A stretch of DNA of 64,000 nucleotides, taken from assembly GCA_021234155.1 (NCBI GenBank), contig JAJEKV010000015.1, forward strand, positions 11,182,101 to 11,246,100, written 5' to 3'. The DNA comes from Isoetes taiwanensis. Lineage: Eukaryota > Streptophyta > Lycopodiopsida > Isoetales > Isoetaceae. Below the pieces are notes generated by a model that ran no database searches, had not been told where the DNA came from, and was given only the letters and a program-made list of their open reading frames with translations. The position numbers and the translations under genes are program-made. Positions 10,211 through 20,310 of this stretch are shown piece after piece (the stretch's first letter is position 1; each line of letters opens with the position of its first letter).

Positions 10211-10340
10211 CTGAAGAAATGGGGTTTGGATCTATTCTTCTCCCGCTATGGCAATTAGAAGTCAAGAGCCACTTTTGCAGTAGGAAGACATTGTTTGGGA
10301 TATTCTGGATGACCGATAGATCCGAACCCCATTTCTTCAG
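10211..10340. repeat. Inverted repeat, 23-bp arms
   Basis: The arm at 10211-10233 (CTGAAGAAATGGGGTTTGGA...) pairs with 10318-10340 with one mismatch, leaving an 84-nt loop. It lies between two copies of the CCTCCGAAACG hairpin. Confidence 0.8.
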
Positions 10341-10409
10341 TTGGCATGACTCTGCATTCATGTTTAGAGATGGTGCACCGAGTTATCCATGAAAAGAACT
10401 ACGTTTCGG

Positions 10410-10467
10410 CCTCCGAAACGTAAACCCTATGAGTTGCTAGGTTGTTGAAGGGTTTACATTTTGGAGG
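10410..10467. repeat. Second copy of the CCTCCGAAACG hairpin
   Basis: Same stem as in 10084-10141 with a few substitutions in the loop and 3' arm (GGGTTTACATTTTGGAGG). The left base of the stem extends a short palindrome, ACGTTTCGGCCTCCGAAACG, at 10401-10420. Confidence 0.85.
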
Positions 10468-10475
10468 TCGAATTT

Positions 10476-10745
10476 TGGTCATTTGCACTTAGGACACATG
10501 CTGTGATATGGATATGGTGTATTAGAACCTCCAGGTTGCTTAAGGCAACCAATCTTTATGCAAAATTATGCAAAAAGGCATCAACTACATTAGGATCCCT
10601 AAAGCAAAATGAGGTAGTTGCACTTAGATCTGAATATCTTGAGTTGTGCTTATCTTTTTCAAATGCTTTTTGGAGGAACAACAAGAGAAACGTTGTGATG
10701 ACATGTGGAAGAAAACTTGGCTCAATTTGGATCTGGGATGTCTGA
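10476..10745 (+). pseudogene. Unknown coding-like fragment
   Basis: A frame without an ATG at its beginning reads LLKATNLYAKLCKKASTTLG, then LRSEYLELCLSFSNAFWRNN and GRKLGSIWIWDV before a stop. The balanced, helix-like composition differs from the surrounding repeats. It lies inside the inverted-repeat-bounded region, so it may be captured gene or transposon coding sequence. I recognise no family. Confidence 0.25.
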
Positions 10746-10846
10746 GTAAATCGGGTTCAAAGTTTGAAGAAGATTTGGTCAGTGCACTTCGTCCCTGAGA
10801 CAAAACAAGATCTGCACACTCAAATGATGTTACCTCAAGTTTTTCA

Positions 10847-12108
10847 ACATGCCAAGGTAGCTCAAACATGCCAAGGTGGTTCAAACATGCCATGCAGGCT
10901 CCAACATGCCACCTAGGCTCCAACATGCCAAGGTGGATCAAACATGCCACGTGGGCTCCAAAATGCCAAGGTGGCTCAAACATGCCAAAGTGGCTCAAAC
11001 ATGCCACGCGGGCTCCAACATGCCAAGGTGGCTCCAACATGCCACGTGGGCTCCAATATGCCACCTAGGCTCCATCATTCCAAGGTGGCTCAAACATGCC
11101 ACCTAGGCTCCAACATGTCACGCGGGCTCCAACATGCCACCTAGGCTCCAACATGCCAAGGTGGCTCAAACATGCCACCTCGGCACCAACATGCCACCTA
11201 GGCTCGAACATGCCAAGGTGGCTCAAACATGCCACGCGCACACCAAGATGCCACCTAGGCTCCAACATGCCACCTAGGATCAAACATGCCAAGGTGGCTC
11301 CAACATGCCAACGTGGCTCAAACATGCCACACTGAGGCTCCAACATGCCACCTAGGCTCAAACATGCCAAGGTGGCTCAAACATGCCACGCTGCTCTCCA
11401 AGATGCCACCTAGGCTCCAACATGCCACTTAGGATTAAACATGCCAAGGTGGCTCAAACATGCCACGCAGGCTCCAACATGCCAAGGTGGCTCAAACGTG
11501 CCAACGCGGGCTTCAACATGCCACCTAGGCTCAAACATGCCAAGGTGGCTCAAACATGCCACGCGGGCTCCAACATGCCACCTAGGCTCCAACATGCCAA
11601 GGTGGCTCAAACATGCCAAGGTGGCTCCAACATGACACCTAGGCTCCAACATGCCACGGTGGCTCAAACATGCCACCTAGGCTCCAACATGCTGAGGTGG
11701 CTCAAACATGCCACCTAGGCTCCAACATGCCAAGGTGGCTCAAACATGCCAAGGTGGCTCCAACATGCCACCTAGGCTCAGACATGCCAAAGTGGGCTTC
11801 AACATGCAAGCTAGGCTCCAACATGCCAAGGTGGCTCCAACGTGCCACGCGGGCTCCAACATGCCAAGGTGGCTCAAACATGCCATGTGGGCTCCAACAT
11901 ACCACCTAGGCTCCAACATGCCAAGGTGGCTCAAGCATGCCACCTTGGAATGTTGGAGCTTAGGTGGCATGACTGAGCGTAGGTGGAATGTTTGAGCCAC
12001 CTTGGCATGTTTGAGCCTAGGTGGCATGTTGGAGCCAGCTTGGCATGTTGGAGCTTAGGTGGCATGTTTGAGCCACCTTGGCATGTTGGAGCCTAGGTGG
12101 CATGTTCA
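10847..12108. repeat. 19-bp minisatellite, array 3, with terminal inversion
   Basis: About 66 units of the same family as arrays 1 and 2. Orientation flips at about 11934, between CCAAGGTGG (11921-11929) and CCACCTTGG (11940-11948). The last ~170 bp are reverse-complement units (TTTGAGCCACCTTGGCATG, TGGAGCCTAGGTGGCATG) that can pair with the preceding array. Confidence 0.95.
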
Positions 12109-12173
12109 AATATAAAAGCAAAAGAAAGAAAAACAAACTTCACAACCATATTACATTTCATGTAAAACGTAGC

Positions 12174-12643
12174 TCACATAATTTGCAAGTGCTTCAATTT
12201 CATGGATGACTCAACACTTTTCGGGTCATATGTTGCATGAGCTCCTATCTCTGTTAACACACCCAACATTCGACAGGCATGTACTTCGGAATAGACTTTT
12301 GTTTAGCTTTTTCCCGGTTCAGGTGAAGACATGCTTTTCTCTATGATGTCAGCCCATCCTTTTTCTTCTGTTTCATTCTCGAAAATCCTATCACCCCATC
12401 CTTTTTCTTCTGTTTCATTGAGACGAATGCTATTATCCCATCCTTTTTCTTCTGATTCATTGTGAGAAATGCTATCACCCCATCCTTTTTCTTCTGTTTC
12501 ATTGTGAGAAATGCTATCAACCCATCCTTTGCCTTCTGGTTCATTGTTAGGAATGGCATGTTGTTGGATTTTAACATCGGTTTTGTAGCGGCATCTGATC
12601 CGAGGCAGACGACCAGAGCTCGACCTCCATAACGTAACCCTTC
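12174..12643 (-). pseudogene. ATG-less coding-like frame with 14-residue repeats
   Basis: One minus-strand frame is open from about 12643 with a single in-frame TAA at 12305-12303. It begins RSSSGRLPRIRCRYKTDVKI, then has five tandem copies of a 42-bp unit encoding variants of NETEEKGWGDSISH (about 12555-12345). It ends ADIIEKSMSSPEPGKS before the TAA. The same frame continues as TKVYSEVHACRMLGVLTEIG and YDPKSVESSMKLKHLQIM to a TGA at 12174. The acidic repeats and ordinary C-terminal composition look protein-like. The alternative frame, which has an ATG, encodes a less plausible Lys-rich repeat. It may be an exon entered by splicing, or a captured gene fragment. It lies just inside the right inverted-repeat arm. 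Confidence 0.4.
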
Positions 12644-12736
12644 AATAACCTAGCATCACACAGGGTTTACGTTTTGGAGGCCATATCCTAGTCAGAACTG
12701 ACCAGGATCTTGCACAATGTCATCGCATAGAGGGAT
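12613..12736. repeat. Right arm of the long inverted repeat
   Basis: Inverted partner of 10028-10150, with the third copy of the CCTCC...GGAGG hairpin at 12624-12680. Homology stops at about CATAGAGGG (12736), which matches CCCTCTACG on the left. Confidence 0.8.
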
Positions 12737-12739
12737 TGA

Positions 12740-14250
12740 TACTCATTGACGTAGACAATCATCTTTTGTTGTTTGAGCTTTTGAAAACATGCTAATCCTA
12801 TAAGTAGCTTATGCTGCACCAAATGATTTATAGAAGAATGTGCAATGTGCATTCAATTCATTGAAGAATCATGAAGCTTCTGACTTGGGTTGCAGGCTTA
12901 GGACCTACTTTTGACTTGTTTTTTTAAAATTGATGGAATGCGTTTCTTCCAGCCCAAGATGTAAGTTGGGAAGTTGAGAGTAGCAAGCAACTACACGAGG
13001 TGGGTTGCATTTGTATGTGTAAATAAATTGGAGTTCTTTTGAAAATACTTTTACTACGAAGTTACATAGATGTGAGAGCCACAGGATGCAGTGCCCAACC
13101 ATTCCTGATGCAATGGGAAAATGTTTCCTTGCCCGCGAGAAGGATTGCTTTCTTACCTATTGATGTAATATCTCACATAGATATTTAATCAGTCAAATAT
13201 GATAACCAAATACGACATACTTTTAGAACAAGACATATATTACAAAAACTATCCCTTTTTCTTTCGTAGGCAAGATATTTAGATTATATTAAACAGAAGA
13301 AAAGTACACAATAGGCCTCAGAGCTTATTATAGTGGCTCCACAATAGGCCATATAGGAAGTTTTAATAGCAATTGCCAGATCAAAAGAATTAAATACATA
13401 TCTTATACGGGCCCCTGATGGACCAGGTAAAAATCCAGCTCACGTCCCCCAGACTTGAGTCTAAGAACATCTACGTCTTTTCCAAGTGAAAATGATAAGG
13501 CACTACTATAGTTCTGAAGTAAAGGCCATCTGAAGCTCCTCCACCTAATAATGCAAGTGAAGGGATCAAGGGAAGTAACTATCCCTTTGCATCCTTTTAT
13601 ACAAATTTTTTCTTAATTTTTAAAGCCAGTAAAGGTACTTTCCTTAAAATTACGCCTACTTTATATAAATTTTAAAGATAGTAATTTCCTTCTAGATTTG
13701 GAGGAGCGGCGCCGCCAAGGTTCTCTGTCCCTACTATTCCAGCGATTTCACCTGCAAGCAAGCATATTCAATAATCTTCTTCTTGTGGCATCGAAGTTAG
13801 GGTTCCTTTTGATTAAACTTTGATCCCTGGATCCATTTTGCCAGGTTCTTACATACAAACTTTGGTTCTTGATTCCAATTTCCAAGTAATAATTTGTTTA
13901 CATAATATCGGGCATAATATTTGTAGGATTTGCACTGGATTTGCTTGCATCGGAGAAAGAAGACAAGCAAATTGCACTTAGAGACCATTTAGCTATGGCT
14001 ACAGCCTAAGGCTCCAATTTTAAGCCCTATTTTGCAGCAAAAGCAGGAGCATTTGCCCTAAAAGTCTTTAGGGCCTCTGTGAAGAGACACGACAGAACTC
14101 TGTATGGCTCTAGAGGAGGCTAAACGGTTAAATTTTTTCTTCAATTTTTTGTTGCTCCTAAAATCTATGATAAGTTCCATAGTCGAGAGGCGCATGTTCA
14201 TGTTGCCATAGGCCAAACTTTAAGAAAAGTACCTTTATGTTATGGCCTCG
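12740..14250. other. Unassigned AT-rich sequence
   Basis: I see no gene-like frame, RNA gene or element end here. A short GC motif, GGCGCCGCCAAGG, at about 13710 resembles the GC-rich hairpin family found at 14256-14420 and 62150-62420. Confidence 0.5.
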
Positions 14251-14255
14251 GCGGC

Positions 14256-14420
14256 GCCACCAAGAGAGGTGGCGAGCGAGTGGCAGATTCCACCGCCTCA
14301 CTTGGCGACGCCACCAAGCGAGGTGGCGAGCGAGTGGCGAATTCTGCCGCCTCACTTGGCGGCATCACCAAGCGAGGTGGCGAGCGAGTGGCGGATTCTG
14401 CCGCCTTGGCGGCGCCACCA
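14256..14420. repeat. 54-bp GC-rich tandem repeat
   Basis: Three units and a partial fourth, period 54 bp (starts near 14256, 14310 and 14364). Each unit runs from ACCAAGCGAGGTGGCGAGCG to CTTGGCGGC, so its ends are mutually complementary and each unit can fold. Long frames on both strands here are products of the repeat. Confidence 0.9.
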
Positions 14421-14459
14421 AGGCCATTGCATCCTGTAAGATCCCATAAAAGCATTTTT

Positions 14460-16030
14460 ATATAATACGTAATAGTGACAAACTTGGTTATAATAAATAA
14501 AACCTATATAACATTATTCAGCAGAGATGAACGCCTGAGATGCATGGGGCAGATTAACGGCCGAGATCGTGATCTCCGCCCTCACATCCTATTGGCCCAA
14601 ATCTTTTCCAACATTTGAAGGGATTTGTATTGGCGCCTTCCGATTCCTTGCCGCCAAGGCAGCCTCCCTGTTCCGATCCCTGTTCCGCCAAGGCGTATCC
14701 CTGTTCCAATCCAGCGATTCTCTTTTCTATTGAGCCCTTTTGTCCCGTTTGTATAGCTCTGTTCCAATCCCTCTTCTTCCAGCGATTTCCTCTGTTCTAT
14801 TGATCCTCTGATCTATTTGTATAACTCTGGGCAGTTTGATCTTCAGGACGCATCTGTCTTTTCCTCCAGTAAAGATATTGGCTTCTAAGATTATTCCATA
14901 AATCTACAGGATTTAGCTCGATGGAGGTTGAGGTAATCTGGCTCTGCTAGTTCACAAAAGCTCTGAGCTAGAGATTGACGTATAAAACAGGTGTGAAGAA
15001 CTGAGCTACTGCAGTGTATAAGGGATCTGTTCATTTGAATTCGTCACTGTTCATAGACCATTCTCCATGTGCTGTCTTTGCAAAGTATTTGTTATTTGCT
15101 TGAGGATGTAGGTAAAGGATTTGCACCTCTGCCTGGAACTCAGTTGTCTTATTTATTTTTAGCTCCATATAAAACATAGATCTCTTATTATCAGCATAAT
15201 ATTGGTTTTGCAGTTTGTGCTTATGCAGGTTTAGGCAGGCTTCTGTAGGTTGGAATCTTTGTAACATAGTTGGGCCTGCAGGGATTGTCTAAATAATCTC
15301 TAACACCCAAACAGGTATTCTGTTTTCCAGTTTTTTATTTATCTTTTTTGCTCTATTTTCCTAACCCGAGTTTGTTTTTGTTTTGTTACAGCTGTTGTAT
15401 CTTGTTGAATCTTTTAAAGAAGACATCCCTTTCTTTATGCTATATTTTCTGCACCCTAATGTTGTAAAGGTTACATGATACACGACAGTTGCTGGCAGTG
15501 GTACCTCTTTTATTTTCTAATCTTCTCTCTGCTATCAACAGAGACGATCTGGCAGGTAAAGACGGAACAAAGATGATCTGGCATCTTCTAGAAGTTGAAG
15601 GCAATTCCGAGAAATGTTGGATCATCACTAAACAATATGATCCACATTAAATTAATCCATTCCATTTCCATTCAGTGTGGATGTGCTACCTGTTTTACTG
15701 TCAATTTCATGGAGATCCGCCACAAAAATACATGTGGCTGGGTTGCAAACTTGCAAGCATGCAGAAAATGTTTACTTTTCATTCAATAATACAAAAAATG
15801 ATCATCTTATTTTCTCAATGCCTTTGTTTATTACAATCAAGAATTCAAAATGTTTAAAATGGATAAAATTGTGTAGGAAATAAAAAATGAATATATTGAC
15901 TATTGAATAACATGTTAACCTATGGTTATTAATTTTTCTACGGTTATTACCCCTGATGACAACTGAAAACAACTTTGTTCTTAAGTTTTATATATTTGTT
16001 TTGTTTAAATCCACACATTGTTTAAAACTA
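14460..16030. other. Unassigned sequence
   Basis: A local imperfect duplication around 14690-14830 (CCAGCGATT..., TCTATTGA...) is the only structure seen. No credible coding frame. Confidence 0.5.
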
Positions 16031-16463
16031 CACTAGAAAAAAAAAATGTGTTATTATATAAAAAAACAATGCATGGTTGCACTTCAAACAATGAAAACAT
16101 GTGGACATATGAAGGAAAACCAAGCTAAAAAGTCTTATAAATGAAGACCATGCGTTCTTTTTATGTGAATACCACACCTAAAAATCATGTGCAGTTTTTG
16201 TTTTTGAGCAAAAATCACACATAGAATTTACATGTTGTTTTTCTTGAGAATCATGGTGAAAACTACACATAAAAATTACGGGTTGTTTTTATCTAAAAAC
16301 CACGCATGAAAACTACACGTTTTTTTTGTGTGAAAAACTGCACTAAAAAACTACACATTGTTTCTAGCATTTTTGGAACATTACTATGGGTGATTTTTAA
16401 GTGTTGTTTTTTTGTAAAAAAGACAGCAAAAAACAACACATAGAGCCAATTTTGGGGTTATAG
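16031..16463. mobile_element. Possible CACTA-like non-autonomous element
   Basis: Starts CACTAGAAAAA and ends GGGGTTATAGTG, giving the CACTA...TAGTG ends of plant CACTA (EnSpm) transposons. The interior has repeated subterminal-type motifs in both orientations (AACCACGCATGAAAACTACAC, GTGTTGTTTTT). The right end, reversed, matches the start of 3515-3835. No 3-bp target duplication is evident and no transposase is present. Confidence 0.4.
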
Positions 16464-16683
16464 TGGCAGCTGCATCTGCTGTCTGATTGCCAACATTTAC
16501 TTTTCTCCCGAGAGAAAATGCTTTAAAATCTATAAGCTATCTAAGCTCCTTATATTTTTCAAACTTGGAACCTAACAGCATCATTTTTTCATCTGGGTTC
16601 TTCCTAGACAGAAAAAAGGAGACCATATAGACCCATATAGTAATGAGGATCAACCACGGTAATAGCCTGTGGCTAGAATACCT

Positions 16684-16903
16684 TATAAAACTCTTCGAAT
16701 GAGTTGGAACGGAAATCAGTGCTAAGGGGGTCCCCTTGGAGCTCTTGTCTTGGTGTTCTGATGGATTGTCCTCTTCGGAAAGAGGGGGGATTTTGGGGAG
16801 AAAATCTAGAAAGAGATGGATTTTGAAAACTCCGAGTCACTCTTATAGATGGTGGCTTTAGGACTGTTCTAAGCAAATCCGACTCCAAATTATCGTCCTC
16901 CAT
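16684..16903 (-). CDS. Possible first exon of an unknown protein
   Basis: From ATG at 16903 a 76-codon frame reads MEDDNLESDLLRTVLKPP, SIRVTRSFQNPSLSRFSPQN and PLSTDFRSNSFEEFYK, followed by a donor-like AAG|GTATTC at about 16684. It is rich in Ser, Pro and Arg like a disordered protein N-terminus. No family is recognised and no continuing exon was identified, so a chance frame remains likely. Confidence 0.25.
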
Positions 16904-17222
16904 TGTATGATGAAGGATGCGCCCAACATTGACAGTGGTGAAGTCAGCTGAATGTTCAATACAAACCCAGAGCTAAGAAATATGATTATGTAAAACATGA
17001 TACAACATGAATTGGATACTTCCTAAATGTCGATCCACAAGAAAAGAAGCTCCAATTCCATATCCTAGACATCGAACCGCTGAGAATGTGAAAAACAAAT
17101 GCCGCCGGGCAAGTAAGCAGGTTAGCTACTACTGACCTAATCCACAGTCCAAATCAGGAAGAGCCCACCGTAGCTGCTTATCTTGAAAGGATTAGCTTAG
17201 CGCTAGATAGTGTGCAACAAAT

Positions 17223-17404
17223 ATTTTAGTGGCCCCGGCGGGCCATTTGGCCACAAATTACAGGTTCAGACAAAATGCGACGGCCGGCTTGAGTAGGATG
17301 CCTTACCGACGGACTACCTGTAGATTCGCCATTTCGCGGCACTTTATTGCCTATTATGACATTAAAACGGTCAATTACATGTTTGCTAATTAGAGTGGTA
17401 TCGA
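17223..17404 (+). repeat. Dispersed repeat, copy 1 (partner at 63818-64000)
   Basis: About 180 bp beginning ATTTTAGTGGCCCCGGCGGG match the right end of the window in the same orientation with only scattered differences. Homology begins sharply at ATTTTAG in both copies, which suggests an element end. No coding sense is seen. Confidence 0.85.
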
Positions 17405-20310
17405 CTTTGGGGCCAATTTAGTCTCAAGTAAGAACTAGATATGCTTATGGAATGGCTATTTAGGCCACTTGGCCAAATCCTATAATGTCTTAAGTTCGCC
17501 AAATATTAACTCATTCAGAAGCCTCCCCATAAATTCGTCACTTATGGGGGGCCAACATTATTAGAAATTTTTATTTCTAAATATATCTACCAACTAAGAA
17601 TAATCTCCCTCTTTTGGAAAATCAAATGTCGAGGCACTTTTCAATCCTCTTTACGAAGATTCCGGCATTCGATTTCCGCTTCTCCCTACCAGCAATCTGT
17701 GCATTATTGAAATACATGGGGTATGAATTCAAACTCATACAATATGTAACTTAAACACATTTTATATAGGGTAACGACTTCTTTATGTTTGGGCAACCAG
17801 CACTATATTTAATAAGAATCTAGCTGAAAATCGCCATTTGAGCTATACATTACTAGATATTTGGTTCAAAAATCGCCAATTGGGTTGCTGCCACATTAGA
17901 AACAAATAGGAAAAATGGCCAGTTCAGGCTACACTTTTGGGGGCATATTTTACAAGGAATGGCCAATTCATTATACTTATAAAAAATTATAGGTCCCTTA
18001 AAATTTTTCCTGATAGTGTGTTGCACAAGAATTTCGCCGGACCGATCAGTAAAAAGGAATTTCGGGCAGACAAAAAGATCGTGGTCAGAAAAAAGACACC
18101 GTGTTTTTTGGCACTGTTTCTGTAGCTTTTTTTCCTCTTTCAAGTTGGCATTACAGGACAACTAACTTGTTTATGCATGCTCTTCTGAAACGAATCCATG
18201 AAAATAATCTTCAACACGAAAGATTAAAGAATTGATTCAACTGAAAGCTGGGAAAAGAAGCGCACAGAATAGATGCAAGGGATTGGTTCAAGATTTGAAT
18301 AGAAATGTAGAATACCTTTGAAAACTGCGAACATGCATAAGATTCATAAGAATTTCCTATGTGAAGCTTCTGACCGATTGTACATGTGGGTATGATTGTA
18401 ACTGGGTTGCAAGGCCTTTCAAAAGGATTCGATGTCTTGCAATTGAGTCCACAAAGCTTTGCAGATGCAGAAATGTCCCCTCAATTTCTTTCCGTTTTTT
18501 GTCGGCCATGCCTTTCCACCGAAAGCAGAGTGCCATTTTTTCTGTTTTTTCCTCAAAGCCATGCCTCCAACATCAAGAGAGAAGGGAAGGGGCAGTGCCT
18601 TTCCTTACTGAAGAAAGAAGAAGGGCCTGAAACTGGCCGCTTCACATAAGGTCCTGAAGAAGGAGGAAATGGAAGACGGAAGAAGGACCTGAAACTGGCC
18701 GCTTAAACGGCATAATCAGGAAGGATTTGCCATTATCACCACAAAGTCCTATAGGATCCGGCAAATGCATAGAGTAGAGCAGGGGATTGCTTACAAAGCA
18801 AGAAAGCTTGTAGCCACATGAAGTAAAAATATACGTTATTTTTTGTTTAATTTTCGCTTTTTCCAAGGACACATGTCTCTCTTATGTTTTTTCCTGGCAA
18901 AAAATATTACGTTCAAACAAAAACTGACACCGCCTATGTTTAGATAGAGAGCACATAAGAAATTATTGTATAAGAAGGAAATTGAATGCCCTTGTTTATA
19001 TATCAAACTATGCATGCTAGAAACATGTTAGAAACTCAACATGCTAGAAATGCTAGTCTAATGGTATTTCAAAGCCGCAGTAAATCAGCCAATTTCTAGA
19101 CATGTAATGAATAAGAAGGAAAATTGCAAATGGACTTATCATACTAATTGTGCAAGTCTTAAATTTCAATAATGCAAACGATAGATATTATATAATTCAA
19201 TAGATAGTAGATATTATGTGCTGTTATAATGCAAGGCTGAAGGCAGATTAATATTTTATCTAGAACATAAAGAACATGTCAAGATGAAGGCTGGCCTGCA
19301 AACATTAATATAACATAGCATTTTTGCTTCAAATTGGATAGACCCTGAACTCATTATCAAGTGCAATCTATTGCATGTTCAGATTGTGAAATTAAAAGTA
19401 AATTTGCATGCACATCAATATTGTATATTCTGAATATACTGATGATGTATCATTTGCAAATGCTGAAGAGGCTCCGGATATGTTAGAGATAGCTTCCATG
19501 TTTTTTTATACAATGAATATGATATAGGAATGCAAAACGGTTAAGACTTATATAATCCAAGGATATGAGTTCTGTTAAACATGATTCAAGATCGGATTGA
19601 CAGGATCCTCCTGAGTAGGTAGACTTGCCATACCTGTTCTATTCAACCAATAGGCGCCAGAAATATGCTCTGGAAACTCCTACTTGGTTTAGAGGAAGAG
19701 TTTTGATAGAACCTGTAGGTATTCATCCCGTTCCTGGAAATTTCTCTGTATCTATTCCAAAGAAAAGATGAGGAGAGGGGTCTCTAACGCATAATCCAAC
19801 CATACTTGCCATCCAACCAAAAATACTGCATGATCTATCTATTCCATAGGGATGACCATATTAACCTCAAGAAATGCAGAAGACCCTAAAGGCTTCCTGT
19901 TTCCATTCAGCCTTCAACAACAACTCTCTTGCCCACAAAAACGAACCCGCCATCTTCGATCGCCGGGAAAGAGGTATGTTTGGCTATGTTGATGAAGTAG
20001 AGTATGCCCAAACCCTAATATATCTAAACCCCTTTCCTTTTTTGGCATAATCTGGACCGTTTAGTTGGCATAATCCATGACACATCCTATAATATTATAA
20101 TATAAAGATTATAATATAAGATATTTGTTGTATATAGAGGTTTCTTGTGTGTCTATTGTCCATCACATCAATCACGCCCTACATTGTCTGGATTAGATCC
20201 ACCCTACACCTAGACGATGGCTTATATTAGTCTAGTGAGTGTATGTTCACCCCATTATCAGCCACAAATAGAGCTCTCTCAAGGTAGAGCTATTCCAACT
20301 AGCAATGAAT
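17405..20310. other. Unassigned sequence
   Basis: AT-rich DNA without a convincing gene. A local duplication at about 18610-18710 repeats a GAAGAAGG...CCTGAAACTGGCCGCTT block. Short frames near 18361-18650 lack family motifs. Confidence 0.5.

Noticed and set aside
4047-12108. CRISPR-like array
   Set aside because: The units are contiguous 19-mers without spacers, in a plant genome, with no cas genes.
14237-14465. Overlapping ORFs on both strands
   Set aside because: Products of the 54-bp GC-rich tandem repeat.
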